Source: Raineyella sp. W15-4 (lineage in GTDB: Bacteria; Actinomycetota; Actinomycetes; Propionibacteriales; Propionibacteriaceae). Taken from it: a stretch of DNA of 64,000 bases. The translations under genes and the position numbers were made by a program. Under the pieces are notes generated by a model. The model saw nothing but the letters and a program-made list of their open reading frames with translations. It searched no databases and was not told the DNA's origin. The stretch spans positions 3,410,001 through 3,474,000 of the forward strand of contig NZ_CP137079.1 of assembly GCF_033170155.1 (NCBI RefSeq). The letters run 5' to 3'. Positions 25,615 to 34,687 of this stretch are shown piece after piece (within the stretch, counting starts at the first letter, position 1; each line of letters starts with the position of its first letter).

Positions 25615-26760
25615 TCAGCCATGGACCCGCTCCGGCCCGTACAGGGCGGCCGCACCGGCCAGCAGCCCCATGTCGTGCAGCAGCCCGAGCAGCGGTTCGT
25701 GCACCCGGACGGGGGCGATCATGTCGAACATCCCGAGGTTGTTCACCGGGCAGCCGGTCGCCGACACCGCGTGGTAGCGGGTCATCAGGGAGAACCGCTC
25801 CGCCTCGGCCAGGATCGCCGGCCCGTGCTGGGCCAGCAGCTCGTACGGCCAGCGGGACTGCCGGCGCAGGTAGGCGTCCTCGTGCCCGTAGAACAACCGG
25901 GCGTCGAGCGGGATCGCCTGCCCCGGGTGCGGCTGGCGGGACTCCAGCGGGGCCAGCTCGTCGCACTTGGCGACCACCACGCCGGTCGGGATCGGGTCGC
26001 GGCGGCCGTCCGCGACCGTCCGGGCCGACTGCACCGCGGCGACCACGGTGCCCGCCCCCGGCGCGGTGGCCCCCTCGATCCCCGGGGCGAGCGCGAACCC
26101 GGTCTCCGGCCCGAAGGCCAGGTTGATCGGCGAGCAGAACACCAGCGCGCCGGACATCACCGACAGGTACGGGTTGAGATCGGCGCTGGACCGGGCGTCG
26201 CGGTAGCCCTCCCCCGCGGCGTCGAAGAACAGCAGGTTGATGTCCTCATCGGGGGCCCAGTCGCGGTGCATCCGGACCACCAGGGGTGCGGTCCGCTCCA
26301 GCCGGGTCTGTTCCGGCGGGCGGCGCATCGCCAGCGGGGTGACGTAGTCGCGCTGGTAGATCCCCTTCGACCGCTCCTCGACAGTGAAGGTGAGGCCCAT
26401 CGGGGCGAGGTCGGTCATCCCGACGATCCGCTGCAGCAGTACCGCCAGGTAGGTCGACTTCGACACCGACGACGGCCCGATCAGCCCGATCGGCAGGGTC
26501 TCCCGGCGGAGGAACTCGGCCGGCATCACGTGGCCGCGGGGACAGCGGTGGTGCACGCCGAGGCGGAGCATCTCCAGGTGCTCGGCCCGCTCCCGGTCCC
26601 GGTCGACGGCGGTCGCCCCGAGCAGCGTCCGTACCCCACGAACGAGGGTCCGCACCGCGTCGCGGCGCGGCGGGTTCCACGGCTCGCTCTGCGCGGTGTA
26701 GGTGGTGAACTCGCTCGCCCGGTAGTGCACGGCGCACTGCGGACACAGGTAGCGGGCCAT
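25615..26760 (-). CDS. Zinc-ribbon P-loop GTPase (double-GTPase 2-like)
   Basis: A 381-aa predicted GTPase. An N-terminal zinc ribbon uses CPQC (residues 6-9) and CPRGH (near 75). The P-loop is GPSSVSKST, in which Ser replaces the usual last Gly of GxxxxGK[ST]. The switch II/Walker B segment is LLFFDAAGEGY, and the base-recognition motif is AKCDEL. The order matches the bacterial DO-GTPase2 family found next to GAP1. The start codon overlaps the stop of the upstream small membrane gene (ATGA), and GAP1 follows. Likely membrane-proximal, acting with the kinase and the TM protein. Substrate and effector are unknown. Confidence 0.72.
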   Translation of the reverse strand: MARYLCPQCAVHYRASEFTTYTAQSEPWNPPRRDAVRTLVRGVRTLLGATAVDRDRERAEHLEMLRLGVHHRCPRGHVMPAEFLRRETLPIGLIGPSSVSKSTYLAVLLQRIVGMTDLAPMGLTFTVEERSKGIYQRDYVTPLAMRRPPEQTRLERTAPLVVRMHRDWAPDEDINLLFFDAAGEGYRDARSSADLNPYLSVMSGALVFCSPINLAFGPETGFALAPGIEGATAPGAGTVVAAVQSARTVADGRRDPIPTGVVVAKCDELAPLESRQPHPGQAIPLDARLFYGHEDAYLRRQSRWPYELLAQHGPAILAEAERFSLMTRYHAVSATGCPVNNLGMFDMIAPVRVHEPLLGLLHDMGLLAGAAALYGPERVHG

Positions 26761-26915
26761 CAGCGCACCACCACCAGGACGGCGACCAGCACCGCGATGG
26801 CCAGCCCGACCAGCCGCAGGATCCGCACCCGGCGGCCGTACCGGACCAGCGCGGCATGCCGGGCCAGCCGCGCCAGCCGGCGCCGCTCGGCCTCGTCGAA
26901 GGAGGACACGCTCAC
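26760..26915 (-). CDS. Small single-pass membrane protein
   Basis: A 51-aa protein read from GTG 26915. It has a basic, Arg-rich N-terminal half (RRRLARLARHAALVRYGRRVRILR) and one hydrophobic segment (LVGLAIAVLVAVLVVV) at the C terminus. It overlaps the kinase stop by 4 bp (GTGA) and the GTPase start by 4 bp (ATGA), so translation coupling supports it as a real gene despite its size. It may anchor the soluble GTPase at the membrane. No family is recognised. Confidence 0.62.
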   Translation of the reverse strand: MSVSSFDEAERRRLARLARHAALVRYGRRVRILRLVGLAIAVLVAVLVVVR

Positions 26916-28402
26916 GGGAACACCACCCTTCCGAGGGCGAGCAGAGCCACGCCGGCGAGAAGCCCGACGGCGATCCCGGCGAGCACCACCGCGGCCAGGT
27001 AGCCGACCCAGAGGCCGGGCCCGAACCGCTCCGCGCCCAGGTAGCCCTCGACGGCGAAGACCTGCCGCCACCACGCGCCGAGCTGCGCCGGCACCGAGTC
27101 GGGATCGGCGGTGTCCGCGGGCAGGCCGGGTCGGGGCCACTCCACCGGTGGCGGCGGGGGCTCCTCGGCGGCCAGTGGCAGGTAGACCGCCTGGGTGGGT
27201 GCGACCCGGGTGCCGTCGTCGTACCGGGCGGTCGCGGGGCCGGACGGGTAGGAGGCGGCCGCGGGGCCGGACGGGTACGGGGCGGCGGGCGCAGGCGGGA
27301 TGCCGTAGGTCCGCATCGCCGTCGCGTCCGGGTCGTCGGGGTCGCGTCGGGGCAGCTCGAAGGTCGTCGTCGGCGCCTGCACCGGGCCGGCCGGGCGGGC
27401 GGTGCTGCCCGACGTCAGCCGGCTGTAGAGCGCCCGGGCGCTGGGCCGGTTGTCGGAGCGTACGGTCAGCGCGAGCCGGACGCACTCCCGGACCACCGGG
27501 TCGGTGATCGTCGCCAGCACCGCCTCGTCGGCCCCCCGCCCGGTGCCGTACGCGTCCTCGTACTCCCGCGGGTCGTCCAACCCCCCGACGAACGGGTGCC
27601 GGTTGGGGGCGTACATGTCGAGCACGGTCAGCCCCCAGGAGAACACGTCGGAGGCCTGGTCGATCCGCGGCGAGAGGAAGTGTTCGGGGCTGGCGAACTG
27701 GAAGGTCGCGTGCCGCCAGGCCGGGCCGTCGTCGCCGGTCGCGCCGCCGGACTCGTAGTCGATCAGTTCTACCCCGGTGATCTCCCGGCCGGACACCCGG
27801 ACGATGACGTTGGCCGGTTTGATGTCGCCGTGGTAGAGCGGGTGGCCGTTGTAGGTGCGGGTGTGCAGTTCGACGATCCGCTCCAGCATCAGCCGGGCCA
27901 GCACCGCCCGGTTGCCCTCCAGGCCGCCCTGGCTGCGGGTCTGGGTGAGGGTGAGGCCGTGGATGTAGCGGCGGACCACCCAGGCGTACCCACCGCCCAC
28001 CCCGGTGGCCGGGACCCCGTCCGGCAGCAGCCCGTTGCGGCGGGCCGCCTCCTCCTCGTTCGCCAGCAGCCGGGCCGCCTGCGGACCGACCACGGTGGCG
28101 CCGGGCCCGGGGCTGCCGGTCATCGGCGTGCCGCCGGCCGCCGGCCCGGGTGGCGTGGTGTCGGTCCGGATCACCTTGATGACGTACGCCTCGGGGCTCT
28201 GGCCGGGGCGCAACTGCCCCCAGTAGCCGAGGAACGGGGTGAGCTTCTTCTCGTCGATCGGGGTCGATGCCGGTCGCAGCCGGCGGGTCAGGTCGATCAC
28301 CGGTTGGCGTCCCGAGGCGTCGACCAGCGCGCCGGGATCGTCCGAGCGGGGCTCGAAGAGCACCCCGGTGGCCTCGACCGTGGTGGTCTGTCCGGGCATC
28401 AT
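26912..28402 (-). CDS. Ser/Thr protein kinase-like protein with C-terminal membrane anchor
   Basis: A 496-aa protein. A divergent protein-kinase domain covers about residues 55-340. It has the lysine segment AYVIKVIR, catalytic loop YHGDIKPANVIV, metal motif LIDYES in place of DFG, and FASPEHFL in place of APE. The Gly-rich loop is poor. A Pro-rich linker (about 350-440) leads to a C-terminal transmembrane helix (LAAVVLAGIAVGLLAGVALLAL). ATG 28402 (tandem ATGATG) follows GGGAGGGGGAG. It is first in the GTPase-GAP1 unit, so it is probably the sensory or switching component. A -10-like TAGACT lies on this strand near 28530-28535. Confidence 0.75.
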   Translation of the reverse strand: MMPGQTTTVEATGVLFEPRSDDPGALVDASGRQPVIDLTRRLRPASTPIDEKKLTPFLGYWGQLRPGQSPEAYVIKVIRTDTTPPGPAAGGTPMTGSPGPGATVVGPQAARLLANEEEAARRNGLLPDGVPATGVGGGYAWVVRRYIHGLTLTQTRSQGGLEGNRAVLARLMLERIVELHTRTYNGHPLYHGDIKPANVIVRVSGREITGVELIDYESGGATGDDGPAWRHATFQFASPEHFLSPRIDQASDVFSWGLTVLDMYAPNRHPFVGGLDDPREYEDAYGTGRGADEAVLATITDPVVRECVRLALTVRSDNRPSARALYSRLTSGSTARPAGPVQAPTTTFELPRRDPDDPDATAMRTYGIPPAPAAPYPSGPAAASYPSGPATARYDDGTRVAPTQAVYLPLAAEEPPPPPVEWPRPGLPADTADPDSVPAQLGAWWRQVFAVEGYLGAERFGPGLWVGYLAAVVLAGIAVGLLAGVALLALGRVVFP

Positions 28403-28700
28403 CCGCTCCCCCTCCCGTCGGCACTGTTGCGTCCGGCACCTGCGTGCGGCGCCGTTGCTCCCTGCGGCACAGGTTCCGCGCCCCGCTGCGCCCGACCGTG
28501 GTCCGGTCCCGCGCACGCGGGTGGGGCCCAGTCTAAGGTCGCCGGTGGCGCCGATCCGCCGGTCGCGGCGCCGTGCGGCACTCCCCGGGGACCGTTCAGG
28601 GATGCCCCCGGCCCGGGTCGGGGACCCCGGTCGGCGCTTCACAAGAACCGCGGGGGGACGGACACAGATCGGGCACAGCTTCCGGCGGTCCTGTGGAGTC

Positions 28701-30278
28701 ATGCAGGAGCCCACGTACCGTACGAGCATGATGGCCGCCCCCGGCACCGCCGGCGCGGACACGATCGCCGCCCCCGGCAACACCGGCGTCGGCGGCAGTG
28801 CCGACACCACGACGGTGCCGGGCACCCACGCACAGACCACTCCGGCCCCCGCGACCAGCACCCTGCCGCGCCGCTCGGTCGGGCAACCGCAGGCGCCCTT
28901 CCCCCGTCCCACCCGCCCCCGGCGTACGCCACTGAAGGTCGCGGCCGAACAGGACAACGCGAACGGCCGGGTGGCCACCTGGTTCCTCGCCGCGGTCGGC
29001 GCGATCGGCGGGGTGGTGCTGGGCCTGACCATCCAGGCGGTGCTGCCACTCACCGGCACGCTGTCCAACCTGATCTATGTGGTCTCCGTGCTGGCCGCCT
29101 CGATCGGCACGTACGGCGTCCTGATCCTGCTGCTGCTGATCGCCCGGCTGCCGGTGCTGGAGAGGGCGATCGGCCAGGACCACCTGGTCACCTGGCACAA
29201 GCGGATCGCGCCCTGGGCGATGTGGCTGGTCTTCGTCCACATCGTCCTGGTGGTGCTCAGCTACGGGATGGACGCCCAGCGCAACTGGTTCGCCGAGCTG
29301 TGGGACCTCACCCGCACCACCCCGTGGATCCTGCCGGCGCTGGCCGGGACACTGGCGATCATCGCCGCCGGTTACACGTCCTGGAAGCGGGTCCGCCGCA
29401 CCCTCAAGCACGAGACCTGGTGGACCGTGCACCTCTACACCTACCTCGGCATCGCGCTGGCGTTCGCCCACCAGATCACCGCCGGCGGCCCGTTCCTCTC
29501 CGGCTGGTCGCGGGCGCTGTGGGTGGCCCTGTACGTCGCCGTGTTCGGCACGATCATCGGCTACCGGGTGGCGCTGCCGCTCTACCGCTCGCTGCGGCAC
29601 GGGCTGCGGGTCGCCGCGGTCGTCCCCGAGGCGCCCGACGTGGTGAGCGTGTGGGTCCGCGGCCGGGAGCTGCCGCTGCTCGGCGCCCAGGAGGGGCAGT
29701 TCTTCAACTGGCGCTTCCTGCACCCCGGGCTGGGCTACGAGGCGCACCCGTACTCGATCTCGGCGATCCGCGGCGACATGATGCGGCTCACCGTCAAGGC
29801 GCTCGGTGACGCATCGTCGTCGATGGCCGGCCTGCGGGTCGGCACCCGGGTGCTGGTCGAGGGACCGTACGGGGCGATCACCCCCGGCCGGGTCGCCCCC
29901 GATCCCGAGGACCGGACCCGCCGTACGGTGCTCATCGCCGGTGGCGTGGGGGTCGGCCCGGTGGCCGCGCTGGCCGACCGGGTGGCCGGAGAGGCACCGC
30001 TGGACATCATCTACCGGGCCGGGTCGATGGACCTGATGCCGCACCGCGACGAGCTGTGGGGCCTGCAGACCCGGCCGCACGTCCGGGTGCACCTGATGCC
30101 CGGCCACCGCCGCGCCTACCCGCTGAGCCCCGAGCACCTCCGGGCCACCGTCGGCCGGCTCGACGACGCCCAGGTCTACGTCTGCGGCCCGGCGGCCCTG
30201 AACCGCCAGGTGGTCCGGTCGGCCCGGGCCCTGGGCGCCCGTCCCGAGAACATCCATCACGAGATCTTCGACCTGTGA
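28701..30278 (+). CDS. Ferric-reductase-like transmembrane flavocytochrome / NAD(P)H oxidoreductase
   Basis: A 525-aa protein. After a ~70-residue disordered N terminus, six membrane helices (about 90-290) carry paired histidines for heme in TWHKRIAPWAMWLVFVHIVL and in TVHLYTYLGIALAFAHQI. A ferredoxin-reductase module follows, with FAD motif HPYSISA, NAD-binding GGVGVGPVAAL and CGPAALNRQ. It should pass electrons from NAD(P)H through FAD and heme across the membrane. It leads an operon with an FMN-binding protein and ApbE, its likely acceptor and maturase. ATG 28701 or the tandem ATG at 28728 could be the start. Confidence 0.85.
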   Translation: MQEPTYRTSMMAAPGTAGADTIAAPGNTGVGGSADTTTVPGTHAQTTPAPATSTLPRRSVGQPQAPFPRPTRPRRTPLKVAAEQDNANGRVATWFLAAVGAIGGVVLGLTIQAVLPLTGTLSNLIYVVSVLAASIGTYGVLILLLLIARLPVLERAIGQDHLVTWHKRIAPWAMWLVFVHIVLVVLSYGMDAQRNWFAELWDLTRTTPWILPALAGTLAIIAAGYTSWKRVRRTLKHETWWTVHLYTYLGIALAFAHQITAGGPFLSGWSRALWVALYVAVFGTIIGYRVALPLYRSLRHGLRVAAVVPEAPDVVSVWVRGRELPLLGAQEGQFFNWRFLHPGLGYEAHPYSISAIRGDMMRLTVKALGDASSSMAGLRVGTRVLVEGPYGAITPGRVAPDPEDRTRRTVLIAGGVGVGPVAALADRVAGEAPLDIIYRAGSMDLMPHRDELWGLQTRPHVRVHLMPGHRRAYPLSPEHLRATVGRLDDAQVYVCGPAALNRQVVRSARALGARPENIHHEIFDL

Positions 30279-30285
30279 GGCAGCG

Positions 30286-30912
30286 ATGAAGTCCGCGATC
30301 ACCACCGTCCTCGTCACCGGGGCCACCGTCGCCGGAGTGGCCGGCGTGTTGGTCCTCAGCCCGACCCGCTCCGCCCTCACCGCCGGCAGCGGCACCAGCC
30401 AGCTCCCCGGCACCGGCACCGCCCAGTCCGGCTCCGGCTCGTCCGCCCAGCAGCCCGGCCAGCCGGCCGTCCCCGGCCAGGGCAGGGGGCGGCACGGATC
30501 GGAGGAGGGCGAGTCCGACGACGTCGGCGAGAGCGGCGGCTCGACAGGCACCGGGTCCACCGGGTCGGGATCCACGAGTTCGGGGTCCACCGGATCCGGC
30601 TCGACCAGCTCCGGGTCGAGCGGCTCGTCGGCGACCGGCACCGGCTACACCGGGTCGGCGTACCAGTCGCCGTACGGCCCCATGCAGGTCTCCATCACCG
30701 TCTCCGGCACCACGATCACCGGCATCCAGTGGACCCAGCTCCCGCTGAGTGACGGCCACTCCTACCGGATCAACAGCTACGCCGCGCCGCTGCTCGTCGA
30801 ACAGGCGATGGCCGCCCAGTCGGCCACCGTCGACGGTGTCTCCGGCGCCACGTACACCACCGAAGGCTTCCGTACGTCCCTCGAGTCAGCGATCAAGAAG
30901 GCAGGTCTGTGA
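30286..30912 (+). CDS. Exported FMN-binding domain protein
   Basis: A 208-aa protein with an N-terminal signal or anchor helix (ITTVLVTGATVAGVAGVLVL). A low-complexity linker of Gly/Ser/Thr repeats runs from about residue 85 to 125. The C-terminal FMN_bind domain carries DGVSGATYTTEGF, where the Thr of SGAT is the site of covalent FMN attachment by ApbE. Seven bases separate it from the reductase gene, and its stop overlaps the ApbE start, so the three genes form one unit. It probably takes electrons from the membrane reductase outside the cell membrane. The linker DNA is repetitive and prone to slippage. Confidence 0.85.
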   Translation: MKSAITTVLVTGATVAGVAGVLVLSPTRSALTAGSGTSQLPGTGTAQSGSGSSAQQPGQPAVPGQGRGRHGSEEGESDDVGESGGSTGTGSTGSGSTSSGSTGSGSTSSGSSGSSATGTGYTGSAYQSPYGPMQVSITVSGTTITGIQWTQLPLSDGHSYRINSYAAPLLVEQAMAAQSATVDGVSGATYTTEGFRTSLESAIKKAGL

Positions 30913-31802
30913 TGTCCGACGCCGACCCCACCCCCGACACCCCCGCGCCCCGCTCGGACGCCGCCCGCCGTCCCGAGGTGACGCGGCGCCGCTCCGACGC
31001 CCGCCACTACACCCACCTGCAGGAGATGTGGGGGACGGTGGTGGTGGTCGACCTGGTCGAGGGCGCCCGGGCCTGGCCCTCCGACGAGGAACTGGAGGCG
31101 ACGATCCACCAGGCCGTCGACCTGATGCACTGGGTCGACGAGGTCTTCTCCAGCTACCGGGAGACCTCGCTGGTCAGTGCGCTGCGTTCCGGTCGTCTCG
31201 CCGAGGCCGACCTCCGGGCCGCCGACCCCGACCATGCCGCGCTGATGGAGGTGATCGCCGCCTGCCGCTGGGGCCGCGAGGTCACCGGGGGCAGCTTCGA
31301 CCCGTGGGCGGTGTCCGGCGGCTTCGACCCGTCCGGCTATGTCAAGGGCTGGGCGGCCGAACTGGTCGCCGACCTGCTGGTCGAGCGTGGCTTCGACAAC
31401 GTCTGCGTCAACGCCGGCGGGGACATCGTCACCCGCGGTCACCCGGTCCCCGGGCAGCCGTGGCGGATCGGCATCCGCCACCCCGACGATCCGGAGGCGA
31501 TCGTCCGGGTCGAGGAACTGGAGGACGGGGCGATCGCCACCTCCGGGGCGTACGAACGCGGCGACCACATCGTCGACCCGCACACCCACGGCCCCGCCCA
31601 CGGCGCCCGGTCCGCGACCGTGGTCGCGCTCAACGCCGGCCTGGCCGAGATCCTGTCCACCGCCCTCATCGTCGCTGGTCGCAACGGTGCGATCTGGGCG
31701 GCCTCCGAACGCGGCTGCCGGGCGTACGTCGTCGATCCGGCGCCCGCCGACACCGCGTGGTCGACCTCCTGGGTCGGCGACCGGATGCGTCGGGCCGGCT
31801 GA
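30912..31802 (+). CDS. apbE: FAD:protein FMN transferase
   Basis: A 296-aa ApbE family protein that moves FMN from FAD to Thr/Ser of FMN-binding proteins. Conserved segments include MWGTVVVVDL at the N terminus, GGSFDPWAVSGGFDPSGYVKGWA, NAGGDIVTRG, AIATSGAYERG and HIVDPHTHGPA. The ATG at 30912 overlaps the previous stop (TGATG); a GTG at 30909 is also possible. Its target is almost certainly the FMN-binding protein encoded just upstream. It is convergent with modC, 47 bp apart. Confidence 0.93.
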   Translation: MSDADPTPDTPAPRSDAARRPEVTRRRSDARHYTHLQEMWGTVVVVDLVEGARAWPSDEELEATIHQAVDLMHWVDEVFSSYRETSLVSALRSGRLAEADLRAADPDHAALMEVIAACRWGREVTGGSFDPWAVSGGFDPSGYVKGWAAELVADLLVERGFDNVCVNAGGDIVTRGHPVPGQPWRIGIRHPDDPEAIVRVEELEDGAIATSGAYERGDHIVDPHTHGPAHGARSATVVALNAGLAEILSTALIVAGRNGAIWAASERGCRAYVVDPAPADTAWSTSWVGDRMRRAG

Positions 31803-31849
31803 GCCGGCCCCCTGTCCCCTCCCTGTCGTTCCCCTGTCCCTTCCACCGG

Positions 31850-32989
31850 TCAGTGCCCGCGGTACACCCGCACCTGCTGGGCCTTGACCACGAACCACAA
31901 GCGTCGCCCCGGCGCGACCGCCAACTCGGCGGCCGCCGCGGGGGTGATGTCCGCGGCGAGGCGTACGTCCTGTCCCCCTTCCTGGGCGTCCACCGCACCG
32001 CGGATCCCCCCGTCGTGGGGCCCCGAAGAAGTCACACCACGGGCCACCACCCGCAGCTGTCCGCCCCGAGGTTCCATCCCTTCGACCTCGACCGGCCAAC
32101 AGTTGCGGGGGCTCCCGTCCGGGGCCTCACGATGGAGGCTCACCGCCGCCGGATCCACCAGAGCCAAGGCACGGGCTCCGGGTCCGGCGGCGGTGTCGTC
32201 CTGCCACAGCCCGGCGACCGGGCCCAACGCCGTCTGCAGCACCACCCCGTCAGCGCGGCGGACCATCCCCGTCCCGGCGGCCACCGTCCCCGCCAGGAGC
32301 ACCCGGCCGGCCAGGTCGGCGGCGAACCGGCTGCGCGGGCTCTCCACCAGCGCACGGACACTGCGATCCTCCACCACCCGGCCACCGTCCAGCACCACAG
32401 TGCGGCCGGCCAGGGTGACGACGTCGACCAGGTCGTGGGTCACGATCAGCGCGGTCCGGCCCTCGAGGACCTCCCGCAGCACGCCGCGCAGCTGCGGGGC
32501 GACCGCGACGTCGAGGGCGGCGAAGGGTTCGTCGAGCAGCAGCACCTGCGGATCGGCGGCCAACGCCCGGGCGATCGCCACCCGCTGGGCCTGACCGCCC
32601 GACAGCTGTCCCGGACGCCGGTCGGCGAAGCCGGCCATGCCCACCACCTCGAGCCGTTCCCGGGCCAGGGCGCGGGCGGCGGCCCGGCCGAGCCCCGCCG
32701 CGCGCGGGGCGAAGGCGACGTTCTCCAGCACGCTCAGGTGCGGGAAGAGCAGCGGCTGCTGGGCGAGCAGCGCCACCCGGCGCCGGTGCGGCGGCAACCG
32801 GGTGACATCCCGCCCGCCGACCAGCACCCGGCCGGAGGTCGGTGTCAGGGTGCCGGCAAGCAGCCCCAGCAGGGTGGACTTCCCCGCCCCGTTGGGGCCG
32901 AGGACGGCGACCACCTCGCCGTCCGGCACCTCCAGGCCCACCGCCAGGTGACGGGAGGCCAGGGTGACGTCGAGTCGTACGTCAGCCAT
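31850..32989 (-). CDS. modC: Molybdate ABC transporter ATP-binding protein
   Basis: A 379-aa ABC ATPase with Walker [10 protein letters not shown] (about residue 32), signature [15 protein letters not shown], Walker [13 protein letters not shown] and switch His in VTHD. A C-terminal part after residue 230 has the TOBE/Mop-like ligand region ([21 protein letters not shown]). It energises ModB. The start ATG 32989 overlaps the modB stop by 8 bp; an in-frame GTG at 32995 is the alternative. The gene order modA-modB-modC fixes the substrate class as molybdate or tungstate. Confidence 0.92.
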   Translation of the reverse strand: MADVRLDVTLASRHLAVGLEVPDGEVVAVLGPNGAGKSTLLGLLAGTLTPTSGRVLVGGRDVTRLPPHRRRVALLAQQPLLFPHLSVLENVAFAPRAAGLGRAAARALARERLEVVGMAGFADRRPGQLSGGQAQRVAIARALAADPQVLLLDEPFAALDVAVAPQLRGVLREVLEGRTALIVTHDLVDVVTLAGRTVVLDGGRVVEDRSVRALVESPRSRFAADLAGRVLLAGTVAAGTGMVRRADGVVLQTALGPVAGLWQDDTAAGPGARALALVDPAAVSLHREAPDGSPRNCWPVEVEGMEPRGGQLRVVARGVTSSGPHDGGIRGAVDAQEGGQDVRLAADITPAAAAELAVAPGRRLWFVVKAQQVRVYRGH

Positions 32990-33779
32990 GGTCACCGCCC
33001 AGTGTCCGGGAGCCGACGGTCAGCACGACGAGCGCCCCGACGGCGACGAGCACCAGCGACAGGGCCACGGCGGCGGCCGGATCGACCTCGCGCTGTAGGT
33101 AGACCTCCAGCGGCAGGGTCCGGGTGGTGCCCTGCAACGAGCCGGCGAAGGTCAGCGTCGCGCCGAACTCGCCCAGCGCTCGGGCGAACGCCAGCACCGT
33201 CCCGGAGACCAGGCCCGGCGCGACGAGCGGCAGGGTGATCCGGCGCAGCACCAGCCCGGGTGGGGCACCGAGGGTGGCCGCGACCCGTTCGTACGCCCCG
33301 GTGCCGGAGCGCAGCGCCCCCTCCAGCGAGATCACCAGGAACGGCATCGCGACGAAGGTCTGGGCGAGGACGACCGCGGTGGTGGTGAAGGCGATGTGCA
33401 CCCCGGCGACCTCCAGCCACCGGCCGAGCAGGCCGGTCCGGCCGTAGGTGAGCAGCAGGGCCAGGCCGCCGACGACCGGCGGCAGCACCAGCGGCAGCAT
33501 CACCAGGGCCCGCAGCTGGCGGTGGCCGCGTGGCCGGGCCCGGGCCAGCACCACGGCCAACGGGGTGCCGAAGACCAGGCTGAGCACGGTCGCCGCGGCG
33601 GCGGTGCGCAGCGACAGCCAGAGCGCGATCCGGGCCGACGGGGAGGTGACCAGGGCCCCGAAGTGGCGCCAGTCGGTGCCGACGACCATCGCCGCGAGCG
33701 GCAGGGCGAGGAAGAGCAGCCCGGCGGCCGCGGGGATCCACAGCCAGCCGGGCACGGCGTAGCGGGGTTCACGGCTCAC
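32982..33779 (-). CDS. modB: Molybdate ABC transporter permease
   Basis: A 265-aa binding-protein-dependent permease with five or six membrane helices. It has the cytoplasmic EAA-like loop [33 protein letters not shown] and the ModB-typical [20 protein letters not shown] 33779 overlaps the modA stop by 4 bp (GTGA), which sets the start. Translated with modA and modC as one leftward operon. Confidence 0.93.
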   Translation of the reverse strand: MSREPRYAVPGWLWIPAAAGLLFLALPLAAMVVGTDWRHFGALVTSPSARIALWLSLRTAAAATVLSLVFGTPLAVVLARARPRGHRQLRALVMLPLVLPPVVGGLALLLTYGRTGLLGRWLEVAGVHIAFTTTAVVLAQTFVAMPFLVISLEGALRSGTGAYERVAATLGAPPGLVLRRITLPLVAPGLVSGTVLAFARALGEFGATLTFAGSLQGTTRTLPLEVYLQREVDPAAAVALSLVLVAVGALVVLTVGSRTLGGDHG

Positions 33780-34609
33780 GGCTTGCCGAAGCCGGCCCTG
33801 GCCAGCACCGCCTGTCCCTCCGCACCGGTCACGTACGCCACGTACGCCTCGGCGGTCGCCGCGTTCGGGCCGGACGCCCCGGTCGCCGTGACACCGATCG
33901 GGTAGCGGTTGGGGGTCTGGTCGACGCCCAGCGGGACGCCGGTGCCGGTGCCGGCGGCCTCGGCCTTGGCCACGTCGGTGGTGTAGACCACGGCGGCGTC
34001 GGCCTGACCGGAGGTGACCTTGCCGGCGGCGTCGGTGACGTTGGACTCCTCGCTGACCGGCTTGAGGGTGATCCCGGCGGCCTGCATGGTCCGATCGGTG
34101 GCCGCACCGCAGGGCACCTGGGGGGCGCACACCACGAGCTTCAGGTCCGAGCGGGTGAGGTCCTTGGCACCGGTGATGCCCAGCGGGTTCTTCGGGGCGA
34201 CCAGGATGGCCAGCTGGTTGGTGGCGAACAGCGCCGATTCCGGCACCAGGGACTTGTCCTTGGCCTGCTGCATGGTCCGTTCGTCGGCGGTGGCCAGCAC
34301 GTCGGCCGGCGCGCCGGAGGCCAGCTGGCTGACCAGGTCGGACGATCCGCCGTAGCTGTAGCGAACGGTGACGCCGGGATGGGCCGCACCGAAGGCGGTG
34401 CCGATCTCGTCGAACGGCCCCGCCAGCGAGGCCGCGGCGAAGACGGTGAGGGTGACCGGCGCGGCCGTGGCGCCCGGCGTCGGGCTGCCAGCCCCGGAAC
34501 AGCCCGCCAGGGCGGCGACGGCGAAGGTGCCTGCCGCGACCAGCGCCGCGAGGCGGACATGGAGAGGACGGGGCCGGACGGAGCGTTCGCGCGGTCTGCG
34601 TACTGACAT
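33776..34609 (-). CDS. modA: Molybdate-binding lipoprotein
   Basis: A 277-aa extracytoplasmic solute-binding protein. A basic N terminus and hydrophobic stretch end in the lipobox ALAGC, so Cys37 is the predicted lipidation site. The mature part shows ModA segments [42 protein letters not shown] and [12 protein letters not shown]. It captures molybdate for ModBC. No clear ModE-type palindrome was found in the 245-bp upstream region. Confidence 0.93.
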   Translation of the reverse strand: MSVRRPRERSVRPRPLHVRLAALVAAGTFAVAALAGCSGAGSPTPGATAAPVTLTVFAAASLAGPFDEIGTAFGAAHPGVTVRYSYGGSSDLVSQLASGAPADVLATADERTMQQAKDKSLVPESALFATNQLAILVAPKNPLGITGAKDLTRSDLKLVVCAPQVPCGAATDRTMQAAGITLKPVSEESNVTDAAGKVTSGQADAAVVYTTDVAKAEAAGTGTGVPLGVDQTPNRYPIGVTATGASGPNAATAEAYVAYVTGAEGQAVLARAGFGKP

Positions 34610-34687
34610 GCCGGTACCTAATCACACACGCCGTTCCATCCACTCGCACACCGGCTACCTTCTCGTTTCCGTCGGTCGCCGACGTGC

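Noticed and set aside
28239-28700. Upstream extension of the flavocytochrome frame
   Set aside because: Runs antisense through the start of the kinase gene and has no family resemblance; the gene is taken to begin at 28701 or 28728.
30538-30640. CRISPR-like or satellite repeat
   Set aside because: The repetition is the in-frame Gly/Ser/Thr linker of the FMN-binding protein; there are no spacers or regular repeats.
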